Shown piece after piece: positions 49,488-61,002 of a stretch of 64,000 nucleotides of DNA (positions are counted from its first letter, which is position 1; every line of letters starts with the position of its first letter). Made by a program: the position numbers and the translations under genes. The stretch comes from Coriaria nepalensis (taxonomy: Eukaryota > Streptophyta > Magnoliopsida > Cucurbitales > Coriariaceae): contig CP114481.1 in NCBI GenBank assembly GCA_027186245.1, forward strand, positions 6,246,501 to 6,310,500, given 5' to 3'. The notes under the pieces were generated by a model. The model was not told where the DNA came from. It saw only the letters and a list, made by a program, of their open reading frames with translations, and ran no database searches.

Positions 49488-51150
49488 AGAATTTTTGGGA
49501 CACATGACAAAGTGTGATTGGCTCAAAATTTGAAATAAATATAAATTAGTTAATAATAATTAAGCATACTAATTAATATCAAGCAATTAATATAATCATT
49601 CAAAAGCTAGTTTTAATTGGATAATAATTAATTCTGATCGATCGAAAATTATTTAAATTAGTCAAATTCGAGTAAAGAGTTATTTTACTTCAAAAAATAT
49701 ATAATATCTCAAGGATTTATGAGGTGGTAAACAAATTATCATAGATTAAGGGCACAAGGATCAGTCATGAATTCGATCTCAACTGTCCAGAGAAAAGACA
49801 AAAATCTTTCCAATTATGATACCATCAAGTTCGGCCGAAATTGGTCATCAAAAGGTGAATTTCGGCCAACATTATAAAATGACCGACAAGTGATATTTTG
49901 AAAGCCAAAATTGATAAATATGTGGTCAAAATCGGCCAAACACATATATAATCCAAAAAAATATCATATTTTCTCCAAAAAGTGGTGAAAATGATATTTT
50001 CAGCTCTTTTTTGGCCCATATAAGAGGATGTGAGAAATTGGAGAAGGCAAATAAAGGATTTCGACCGAAACAATGGAAAATTAGGAGGAATTTTAGATGA
50101 AAATTTTCCCGTAATGAACATATTTCGTTTTTTCCCCCTAAAAATCAATTAAAAATTATTATTTTCTCACCCAATTTGATAGGTGACCTAGAATGAAGGA
50201 AAACTGGGGGAGATTTCGATTGAAAATGAGGGGAAGGAGAAAGAATTTGTTTGGACGAACCTAGACTCAATTTGGATTAAATTCGACCGGAAGCTTAGTC
50301 AATTAACTATCTATAAAAAAAAAGCAACTAAGGCTCACAAAGTGGGAAAGTGGCTGAAATTTTAGAAGGAGTTGAGATTCAAGATTGGTTTGTTTACAAG
50401 AGTACCATAAGTCATTTGCCTATACTTGGGTAAATGCAAAAAATATCTTTTCGATCTCCTAAAAAAGTATCATTTTGATCACCCAAAAATGCATCCTTTC
50501 GATCACCGACAATGACCGACAATCACCAAAAAATTGAGCAACATTTGTAAATTATTTTTACACTCTGGCGAAATTATCTTTTCAAGTCTGATACTTATCT
50601 TTTTTCGATTTCTTCGGAAATTATATCTTTCCTTAAATTTATTCTTCATAATTATTAATTAGAGTACCGGGTTCTTATCTCAGTGATAGTCTCAATCTCT
50701 CGGTCATGGATAGGACATCTTCATTTCTTCTTTGTTTTTTTAACTTTTCATTATCGTTTTCATAGAAGTGGAGCTAATTTAAAGTTAATTTATTATCATA
50801 GATAATATCTATTACTTTTAACTCCATCATTTCATCAAAGTGTTATTTACTTATTCATTTATTTTCATCTTTCAACCTTCAATTCCGCTATTACTTATTA
50901 CCATTATACCTTGTTAGTTTTAGTTTAGTCCGCTCGTCGATAGATACATCGAAAAGAAAGTCAAACCTAAATTAACTTTAATCATTTCGCATACCTATAA
51001 GTTAAATCAAATCCAATTAGCATATATTTATTTTATTTTATTTTATAGTATGAAAACCACACTAACTTTCTGGCACGCTCGCATCACTGTATTTTCAATT
51101 CAATTTTAATAAAGGTTAAATATCCGCCCGATCTCGAGCGTTAACTAACA
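49488..51150 (+). mobile_element. Probable solo LTR, second copy of the 14712 family
   Basis: It opens GGTTGATGCTAGA, like the element at 14712 apart from its first base. It carries the same repeated TCGGCC(A/G)A words, the promoter-like CTATAAAAAAAAAGC at about 50312, and a tail with TGGCACGCTCG and GTTAACTAACA. It is colinear with, but clearly diverged from, the other copy. No coding interior or second LTR is attached. Confidence 0.55.
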
Positions 51151-52750
51151 TTAATTTTCCAAATTTTTTGGCAGAATATTTTTGGCGGAATATTTGGTAG
51201 TTAGTTTATATTGTAATCAAAATGAGTTGCAAATTAAATATGTAATCTTATTTTGTTTCTTCTTTATTTCATGGATTCACAATTAAGTTCTCTTCGACCA
51301 CAAGTATAGTTTGACGTATGCGCGATGATTACAAGAATTTTATTCTAGATTCACATTCTAAAGAATATATAATGTGAAAACATTTTTTTTCTTATCTTAT
51401 GAGGAGATTGTTATGATCGTAATTATATATATGTAAAATTTAATAAAATATTTATATATATATTATTGTAAAATTGTAATAATTGCGTTGAAAATATTAA
51501 CAAGTATTACTGTCTATTAAATTTTCTTTATTATTTTATGGAAATAGATCATTTTTTTGTGAATATATTTTCTCTCTTTATATTTTTATATGAATTTAGA
51601 TTTTCCCCATAGAACAACGCATGGATCCAAAACCTAGTATTTTATATTTTATATATTACAAATCATGTCGTGTGGGAAAACCTTCTTACCAAATCATGTC
51701 GTGTGTCAAGTTTATTCTCACAAAATCATGCTATGTAGTAATTTTTAAGACTACTACCTTCCTAAGATATCCTTTAAAATATCCTTTATTCAAATGGCTT
51801 TTACTATCATAGAATTATAATACAGTTTAGGAGGGCAAAAGGGGCCAAAATATAGACACCGAATTGTAATGCGATTGAAATTCGGTCCTTAAATTCAAAA
51901 GAAGAAATTTAATCCTACCTCAAGCAAAATAAGTTCACCAAAAAAAAATTGAAGGCATAAAAAAAGTTCATAATTAAGTTATAGTCCTAATTGGTTACTT
52001 TTCTTTAACCCAAATGAATGTACAAGGAATGATTGCTTGCAAGTCACGGAGTTTGTTAAGAGTAAACTAAAGGTCTTAGACTCTTGATTAGCCTATTAAT
52101 ACAAAACATGTCATTAATTTGATTTTAGAGTCTTCATATTTAAATGCTTATATATATGTTGATTTCTATTTGATGGAGATCTCATCCATAGTAAATTAGT
52201 ATACGTAGAAGAAGATGAACATGATCTGATCAATCTAGTTTTTTATGAGGAAAAATTGAATCTGTTAGATCTCATTCTTCGTGAAGTATTAAGTTGATTT
52301 AATTGGATTCTTCATGTAAACCCGAATTGATTTAATATAGATAAATTAAGAAAAAATCAGATCTTTTTAATTGATAAAAAGTGGAAATAATAAAAGATTA
52401 ATGATGAAATAATAATCAATATTTTTTATTGACATGGCATGCCACATCAATACTGACGGTTGAAAATCAGTCTTAAATAAAAAGTTTTACTTGAATTACA
52501 CATGAACTAAAAAATGAATTAATTCTTATATATATTGACCATTTAGATATACAAGACATGGAAATAAACATCATTTATATTTCCATTTAGATAACAAATT
52601 AGACTTAGCCCTTCACAAACTACCATTATGTTTGAAAAACCTCTTTAAGCTATCATGCTTCTTAAAGAGCCCTCCTAAACTACGGAAAAGTGTTGCCCCC
52701 TCACATGTCTTTTGAACTATTTCTTAATATAAGATGAATAATGTTTTTAA
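51151..52750. other. AT-rich spacer
   Basis: A short repeated word AAATCATG(T/C)(C/T)GTGT around 51660-51740 is the only structure noticed. No gene is recognised. Confidence 0.5.
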
Positions 52751-52754
52751 AAAA

Positions 52755-53490
52755 TATTTTTTTTCTAAAATTTTATTCTCACACTTTATAACCCATTTCA
52801 TTATTTTAAATAATTTTTCATCAATTCGCCCCTCACCATTACCATTACCATTACCAATCCCTCTTTCACTGTCGCCTTTGATTGCCTTTGCCAAAATGAT
52901 TTAAACTTGAAAATTTGACATATTTTTATACATTTAACTTTTACTTTTATATTTTCAATTCAACTTAATTATTTTTCATTTATTCACTCCTAGAACAATC
53001 TCGTCTACCTTCCTCCACCATCACCGCTGTCATCCTTTGTCGTCGAAAAATAACTCTCTCTCTCGTCAAATCACAATCGAATCATTCAGAATTTGACTTT
53101 TTTTTAGAGGGTTATTTTTTGAAGTAAATAAGATTGTTTTACAAGTGAATAAATGAAAAATAATTAAAAGTGATTAAAAATATAAAAATAAATATTATTT
53201 ATGATGAACAAAATATTTTTAGCTCCAAAATTTTATTCTCATATTTTTTAACTCACTTCATTATTTTAAATTATTTTTCATCAATCCACCCCTCACCATT
53301 ATCACCACTACTGCTGTTACCTTTAATTGCCTTCACCAAAAATAATTTAAATTTGAAAATTTGACATATTTTTATACTCTTAACTTATTAATCCCACTTA
53401 ATTATTTTTTATTTATTCACTCTAATAACCTCCTCCCCTTCCTTCACCATCACCGCCACCTACCACTGCCATCCTTTGCCAAGGAAAAAT
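52755..53490 (+). repeat. Diverged direct duplication, two units of about 280 bp
   Basis: Segments 52755-53060 and 53210-53490 share, in order, AAAATTTTATTCTCA, TTTCATTATTTTAAAT-like, TTTTTCATCAAT, CGCCCCTCACCATTA / CACCCCTCACCATTA, GAAAATTTGACATATTTTTA, and CCACCATCACCGC / TTCACCATCACCGCC. The period is about 455 bp. Identity is moderate and there is no coding sense. Confidence 0.75.
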
Positions 53491-53733
53491 AATTTGGCCC
53501 TATGATCGAATAATCATGACGTGATACGTACAAAGTGACCTAAAGTGTGTTGTAATTTCAAGTTTCGTATTCTAATCCGAGCATTTAAGTTCGGACAGTC
53601 CAACTAGATATCCTTACATTCTAGAAGAAACCAAACAAGGATACAATATTTCTAAGCCCTTGCGTGACCCAATTCCTTATTTCTGCATTGAGAGATTTGT
53701 GTACATGCCAGTGCCAATTATGATTTGCATTAA

Positions 53734-53870
53734 CACGTGATACGATTTTTAACAATTAACGTGCCACGTGATAATATCAATGTATATTGTGCGTACAAAA
53801 ATGTATCTTCTCATGCGCCGATTTCCTCCATACAAACGTCGACCACGTACCCCAGATACGTACCCACGTG
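53734..53870. promoter_or_regulatory. Three G-boxes in the P450 promoter
   Basis: CACGTG occurs at 53734-53739, 53765-53770 and 53865-53870, the last within CCCACGTGGG, all within 250 bp of the P450 start codon. G-boxes bind plant bZIP and bHLH factors in light, jasmonate and abscisic-acid responses. Regulation of this gene is inferred from position only. Confidence 0.5.
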
Positions 53871-53982
53871 GGTTCATAAAACTACACTCTCACAAACCCT
53901 AATATACACCACCTTTTCAAAATCTTGGAAAACCCACATGTTTTGCTCATACATTCATAACATTATACCATAACAATTTACA

Positions 53983-56947
53983 ATGGTGGTGGAATTTCTA
54001 GCCCTCTTTCTAGCCTTTCTCTTCATCCTCCTCCGACTCCGCCTCAAATCCAAAACCAACAACCGTTACAACCTCCCTCCAAGCCCTGTAGCCCTACCGG
54101 TAATAGGGCATTTCCACCTCATAGGCCCTCTAATCCACCGCTCTTTCAGCAACCTCTCCTTCCGTTACGGCCCCTTCTTCTCCCTCCACCTCGGCTCGGT
54201 CCCTTGTGTCGTCGCCTCCTCTCCTGAATACGCCAAAGAATGCCTCAAACAAAATGAGCTCTCCTTCATCTCCCGCCTCCATAGCGCCGCCATTGAAAAG
54301 CTCTCCTACAACTACTCCTCCCTTGCCTTCTCGCCCTACGGCCCCTACTACAAGTTCGTTAAGAAGATGTCTCTCAATGAGCTCCTAGGCAACCGTACCC
54401 TAAACGGCTTTGCGTCGGTCAGGGCGGAGGAGTATAGACAGTTTTTCGGGTTACTTGCGGAGAAAGCTAGGGTTAGCGAACAGGTTAACTTGACCGAGGA
54501 GCTGTTGAAGTTGTCGAATAATGTGATATCTCGGATGATGCTTGGATCTGCCGAGGAGGCGAGGGAGGTTGTTAGGGATGTTACGAGGATCTTCGGGGAG
54601 TTTAATGTGTCGGATTTTGTGTGGGTTTGTAAGAATTTGGATTTGCAAGGGTTTGGGAAGAGGATTAAGGTTATTTATAGGAATTTTGATGCTTTGGTGG
54701 AGAAAATACTTAGAGAGAGAGAGGAGTTGAGGACGAAGAAGAAGAAGATGAAGATGATAAGGAAGGAAGCATTAGATGAAGTTCATGAGGATGGAAAGGA
54801 AGTTAAGGATTTTTTGGATATGTTGCTCGATATTTCCGAGGACGAGAGTTCAGAGATAAAGATTACACATGTGCATATAAAGGCCTTGATTTTGGTAAGT
54901 TTTTGAGTATTTTGTTTTTTGTGAATCATTCTTGTCAACAAGAAACAGAAATATTAGTACACGTGCACAAATGTTTATGTTTAGAACAAGAATTATATTA
55001 ACACAAATACTTTATTAAATCAAACGTGTAAATATTAACATAACTGTTTAGATTTTGATTTAGAGTAGTCCTTAAAACTTAAATAAGTGAATTATAAATA
55101 ATAAAAATTTTGCTTAGAATATACTTATAAGTAAAAATTAATTAAAAATTTTTATAAATATTTAATTGATATTTATAAAAATAAGTTAAAAGAATAAATA
55201 TATTTTGAACTTTTTTTTACCAAACATATCCGGGGCTTATTTTTGTAAAATAAACATATTTGAGGAGAAAAAAAAAAAAAAAACATTCCCAAAACCAGTT
55301 CTTAGGGTCTAGATTGCTTATAAGCGGTTTAAGCCATTTGTTTTATAAAACTAAAGAGTTTTTAAGACGCCAAATTTATGCTTAATATTTATTTTTCTTA
55401 AATAAGTATTTTCTTTTACTTATTTATATAATAATCAAATTTATGTTTATTAAATAAATATTTTATGCTTATTTTTAGAAGTTAATTTAACCAAGTAAAA
55501 TTTTGGTCAAAAAAAAAAAACCAAGTAAAATCTTAGAATACAGTCAATATATAACTTCACCGTTTTCAGATTTAGACTTCTACACCCTTTAATTTCTAGA
55601 TCCAAAAAATTACTTTCGCTTTTATTTTATTTTATTTTATTTTATTTTATTTTATTTTATTTTATTTATTTCCATAATCGAGATAAATTTAGTGGTGGCA
55701 GTGATGATGTTTAAGATAAATTTAGAAAAATAAAAAATTTATGGGGAAAAATAAAATACATTAATTTAGATAATGAGTCGGGTTGTTTAATCTTATGGAT
55801 CAAATCGGATTATATTAAGCTGTGTTAATAATTTAAAATTAATCTGTTAAAAAAATTGGGGATAATTATAATTTTGGTTTGAGTTTTATATACTTATTGT
55901 AATTATAAAATTTTTGATTTTCATTATGTTAAGTTTTTTAGGGTTTTATTATAATTTTAAAATATTTTGAGAGTTAATTATAATTTATACGAAGTTTTGG
56001 GATTAATCATAATTTCTCCAAAAGTCTTATTCTAGTTTTCTAAAAACTTGAAGGTGATTATCAAAACTATGGAAATTAGTTCATTATTTGAAACCTGAAA
56101 TTTTCTTTATAATTAAAACACTAAAATTAATCTGACAAATAATTTAAAATTAATACTTCTAACTAAATTTTTATTCTCTTTTTTTTCTAAATTAAAATAA
56201 ATATAACAAAATTTAAATTACTAGAACTAATTTGTATTTGAAATATATATATATATATAATTTGGTATGTATCAAACAATGCAGGATTTCTTTGTAGCCG
56301 GTACAGACACAACATCCGTATCATCGGAATGGGCCTTATCCGAGCTCATCAACAACCCACACGTGCTTGCAAAAGCCCAAAAGGAAATCGACACTGTCGT
56401 GGGCCGCAACAGATTGGTTAAAGAATCAGACGGCCCAAATATCCCCTACATCCAAGCCATCCTCAAGGAAACATTTCGGCTCCACCCACCAATTCCGACG
56501 GTCGCAAGACAATCAGTGCAAGAATGTAAGATTGAAAACTACGTGATCCCACCAGGCACTTTGTTATTTGTCAATTCTTGGGCCATGGGAAGAGACCCAA
56601 ATATCTGGGACAGCCCACTGGAGTTTCGACCCGAAAGATTTTTACAGTCCAGTGAAGGTAAAGGGTCCAGTGGTAGCATTGCTGACGTCAGAGGTCAACA
56701 TTTTAACTTTTTGCCGTTCGGTTCTGGAAGGAGGATCTGCCCAGGAATTCCCCTGGCCTTGCAGATGGTCCCCACTGTTGTCGCGGGCTTGATCCAGTGT
56801 TTTGATTGGACTGTGCATGAGAAAATTGACGGTTATAAGGGCGGCCTCGACATGGAAGAACGGCCAGGATTGACTGCTCCTAGGGCTCGTGATTTAAAGT
56901 GCATTCCGGTAGAACGCTTTAATTTGGTTGGTATTCTGGACCGCTAA
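53983..56947 (+). CDS. Cytochrome P450, CYP93-like (clan 71), 524 aa
   Basis: ER-anchored haem monooxygenase. Exons 53983-54894 and 56285-56947 join in phase at a single long intron, as usual for CYP93 genes. Residues 1-18 form the membrane anchor, followed by the proline hinge [13 protein letters not shown]. Motifs are the I-helix AGTDTTS at residues 309-315, ExxR within KETFRLHPP near residue 366, FRPERF, and the haem loop [13 protein letters not shown] with Cys456. [26 protein letters not shown] and [17 protein letters not shown] resemble CYP93A/B/C proteins, which act on flavanones and pterocarpans. Flavonoid oxidation is therefore a reasonable guess, not shown. Length is normal and all key residues are present. 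The first exon is strikingly C-rich in its first 400 bases compared with its surroundings. Confidence 0.9.
54895..56284 (+). other. P450 intron, 1,390 bp
   Basis: AT-rich intron with a perfect TTTTA run of about ten units at 55620-55670 and several A runs. I see no inserted gene or element with clear ends. Confidence 0.7.
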
Positions 56948-58399
56948 GTCTATGGTTCCAATGTATTGGGCTTTTACTGGCCCAAATAAAATGTAACGGC
57001 CTTTATCTCTTGTACTCTATGTCTTAATTAATCAACTTTTTTGCTTGTAGCTTGACAACGTGTCAGACTAATGGAAATGAAACATACTAAAATTAGATAA
57101 ATAATAATATAAATAATTATCAATTTATCTTACTTTATTTAAAATTTAATTTTCTTACTATAACTGATGTTGCTATCGATTATTGCTTTGGATTGTTAAT
57201 TACGGCCTTTTAGTGTATGTAAATATCATTATCTTTCAGGTCTTTTTCTTTTTTACTTTTTTTTTGTTTCCATTTGATGATTCAAGCCGAAAGGACCTTA
57301 ACTGTTCTTTTGTACTTATGCTCTTCTTTCTTCATCAAACGTACTAACAATGGAGCGCCGAGCTGAATGAGCAATTTCATCAGTAAAGTCTATAAGTCTT
57401 AAGATCAATGTAAGAAAATCAATAATTATTTGTTTTACTTGGGTTATATGCGATTTTCAAGTTTGTTCTAGAAATGTTATATTGTTTTAGCCGTCCATGT
57501 TTAGTCAAAGACAAAAAAGTTACTAAACACACATTTGAAAAAGAGGGAGAAAAATGCATAAAAATACAAATCTCTTTTGTCATGTCGGTTGCTTTGGAAG
57601 AACTTGATGAAGCTTTCAAACGCAAATTAAGACAAAGAGGAAGAAACACTAAGATATAATAAATGAAACGATCCATAACCCTACTTCCTCGAAATAGTTT
57701 ATGTTTGTAAATCAAATTTTATCACATTTATAAATATTATTTTTATGTGATAATTAGTAGTATAAAATATAAGATTTAATTTGACATATAATCATATATT
57801 ATATTTATATAAGAATATCTCGTTCAAAATACTTTTACTAATTACCGAGTAGAATCCATTAAGGCACAAGATAGCCATAAAGTGAGAAAAGGAAGAAGTG
57901 CATTATCCCACGTAGTTAAGAGACAACCTCAAACTCCCAATTGAGTGCACTACCATAATTATGACTGTCTCTCTTTTTCATCTTCTGTACTCACCACCAT
58001 CTCTCAACTCTATTTCAATTCTATTCGACCGGATAGCAAAAATTGTCTTAAATTTTTCTTAGAAGAACTTCAAGCTATTGAAAAAGGAAGCTTAATGAAA
58101 TCCTAGGATTGGTAATGAAGTGTTAAATTACATAATAATATATATATATATATATATATTTAATATAACCTATATAAGGCCCCACGTCCATGCTGGATTA
58201 CGTTGGAAGAAGTAAACAAAAACAAGACCTCCCTAATCTCAACATGATGAATATTATATAATTATATAAATGTTTATTCCATCATAGCTTCTTAAGATTT
58301 CAGAATAGTAGATACATTTAAAGGGCAATATTAAATTTTTTTTTTTTTTATAAAAAGATTGTTGAATTTTCTGTCTGCAGGCTTAATTATGATGGATGA
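56948..58399. other. Spacer between the P450 and the NaKR-like gene
   Basis: The converging 3' ends of the two genes and AT-rich DNA, with a TA run at 58138-58160 and a T run at 58337. No gene is recognised. Confidence 0.55.
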
Positions 58400-59479
58400 T
58401 TATGAAAAAGATGGCGATGGCGATGATGATGATGAAGTTGGAGAAGGCCAGAGCTGCGCGCTCTTCACTTTAGACACACTTGCAACAACATCTAAGGGAC
58501 TCAGATCTCCCACCACTATCACTTTCTTCGTTGCTAGATCTATACTAAATGATTTCACTCCTGCAACATAAGTTTGTTGTAATTGTTAATCCGAACAAAG
58601 TTATTCAAATTTGCATTAGTGTCGTAGATTAATTAATGAAAATCTTAACCTATTGATGTGAAAATATATACTTACCATTAGAAAATCTTAACCGATTAAA
58701 CATGTAGGAGGTTCAAGTAAATTAACCCATTAGAGATTAGAAGAAGGTTGTAAAAGAAATGAAAGCTTACCTTCCATTTTTGAGATATGTTTTCTCACTT
58801 TCCCTTCACAACCCTTGCAATGCAATGAAACCATCAGAACCACCACCTGCTCACGGTGGTGGCCACCGGAGGGAGCTGAGGAAGATGGTGATCTCAAAGA
58901 AATAGAACCTTTCGAGCTTAAAGATCGAGTAGAAGACAAAGAAGATGAAGAAGAAAAAGAAGGCGGCTTCAAGGCATGATTAATGTCGGAGAGACCATGA
59001 TGATCACGTGTGCTTAGTGAACGCGACAAACAAGGCGATCTTCTTCCACCATTGCCGTCCGATCGATGATGATGATGATCTTCAGATGATAACCAGTCAA
59101 CAAAGGTTAGACCTTCGTGCGAGGAATTCTGATCATCAACTAAGAGAAATCTAGAAGAGTTACCAAGAGGAGTACTACTCCGTAAATCATGAACATCCGC
59201 CGAGCTTTTTCGACGTTCAATTTGATCAAGATCATTATGATTTTGCTTACTGTGAGCGGAACAAGTAGTAGTAGTAGAAGAAGTACTCTTCCTATGCTTT
59301 ACATAGTAAAGCTTCGGATTAATAGGTAACAACTGAGATGTACAAGGGATCATATGGAATTGATGACGATGATCGATAGGTCGGGTGGGGCCATGGCGGA
59401 CGATTGAACGACGATCTAGGCTACTGCATACAGCCGTTGAAGCCGATGAGCCACATGAGAAAAACTCCATCTTTTTCAT
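58400..59479 (-). CDS. HMA-domain protein, SODIUM POTASSIUM ROOT DEFECTIVE (NaKR)-like, 289 aa
   Basis: Heavy-metal-associated-domain protein; the family's founding member acts in phloem and affects ion and FT transport. Exons 59479-58771 and 58560-58400 give 289 residues. The start MKKMEFFSCGSSASTAVCSS and the following RSIVRHGPTRPIDHRH are typical NaKR signatures. A long low-complexity Ser/His-rich middle follows. The HMA domain lies at residues about 213-280, with the metal-binding Cys221-X2-Cys224 in VSLHCKGCEGKV and then GVKSFSIDLATKKVIVVGDL and KSAQLWPSP. The HMA domain is split by the intron at the usual place. ATG at 59479 is preferred because it matches the family start. No C-terminal CaaX box is present, which separates it from HIPP proteins. 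Confidence 0.9.
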
Positions 59480-60212
59480 GGTCAAATAGGATGCTTAATT
59501 GAAAGAGATGGTAAGGAATCTTGGTACTTCACTTCGGAGAGAAGAGTACTAACTGCTAGAAAATGACAATATATATAACATATAGCTACTAACTCTGATA
59601 GATGGAGTGGGGCCCACAAGGATCATATATATAATATGACGAATCCAGAACTTTGGAGATTGGTTTGATTAGTTTTCCATTCATTTATGTTTTTTTTTTT
59701 TTTTTAAACTCAATTATTTCATGTGCACAAGTTGGTTTCATGTTAGTTTAATATGATTACTACCACTACTAGTCGTATAGAAAAAGAAAACCTTTAGCCG
59801 AAATCATGTCGTTTTATATTTCAATTTGAACATTCACATATGCCCCTTAATAGTTAATATCATCTATCCTTATGTAAAATATTTGTATGGAGCAATTATT
59901 TTGGAGCGGATAGTTAATATCATCTAGCCTTAATAGTTATAATCGTCCAATCTACTCGCCAGCAAAGTGGATAGAGCAAATATTTTCATAAAAATTTTTA
60001 GATAGAATAAACATCCGTCAATCATAATATATGTCAGATAATTTGACGGGATATCGATATCTATTATCCACCGTTTTTTAATTAAATAAAAAATATTTTC
60101 ATTATTTTCTTCCTCCTCCAACCCCATCATCAGATACTCACGGCCTCCATCTCCTCTTTCGTAGGCAACCTCTCAATAGCATTTTTCCCATGGCGCATCA
60201 AACCATTATATG

Positions 60213-60341
60213 TGTTAGATTATATATGTAGTGTGTCCCACATTGGTTATATATATATGTGATCTGTATTGTTAGCCTATATATATAGGCATCCTCTGTA
60301 CATCATAGGCGTGATTCAAATACAATATTATATTCTCAACA
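60213..60341 (+). repeat. 5' LTR of a Ty1/copia element, 129 bp
   Basis: It begins TGTTAGATTATATATG and ends ATTCTCAACA. It includes GTGTCCCACATTGG and a TATATATAGG promoter-like core typical of short plant copia LTRs. The primer site follows at once. The candidate 5-bp target duplication on the left is ATATG; the other end is outside the window. Confidence 0.85.
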
Positions 60342-60353
60342 TGGTATCAGAGC
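60342..60353 (+). other. Primer-binding site, initiator tRNA-Met
   Basis: TGGTATCAGAGC directly follows the LTR end and matches the 3' end of plant initiator-methionine tRNA. Confidence 0.9.
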
Positions 60354-61002
60354 ATAGGTTCTGAATCACCTCAAAAAAAAAAAAAAAAAAAAAAATTCCG
60401 CATCTTATTTTCTTTTTTGGCGCCGCTAGTGTTCTCCGGCGATTATCTTGCTCTGTCTTTTGCGGTTCTCTTTCTTCTGCTCATAGTTTTCAGCGGTTCC
60501 ATATACCGCTAGAAACCTCGAAAGACGACCGTTCTAGAGCCGCCGCACACAGCCTCATAGGGGTTCCCACGCTCCCTCACGCGCCGCTCAAATTCCCGAC
60601 CATCTCGCCACTGCCGCCTCGCCGTCAGCCGCCACAATGGTCCGTTCACGTCCGTTCGAGCACCATTCGGTAGATCAAGCTCCGCCGATTCCAGAACAGG
60701 AGCCAGTTCCTCCGATCTCCCACGCGCCCAAGAAAGCTCCGCGCGTCCGCCTCATGCGCCAAGCCGCCGCTAGCTCTCCGCGCGTGCTCTACACGCGCCA
60801 GACCTCCGATGCGACGTCATCAGTGCTACATCAGCCCTAGACACGTCAGCCCTCGCGCATGTCAGCGTGCCACATCATCATTGACTTGACCTAGTCACAG
60901 CGTTGACCGTTGACTTTGACCAGCGTTGACCAGGTGCTTTCTTGTCTATTTTTTCGTCCCGATTCTATATTTGTGGTCTGTTTTTGTATTTGAGTACTTT
61001 AT

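Noticed and set aside
57419..57715. 98-codon minus-strand frame and an overlapping plus-strand frame
   Set aside because: Neither has recognisable motifs, splice signals or a promoter; both are likely chance in AT-rich spacer.
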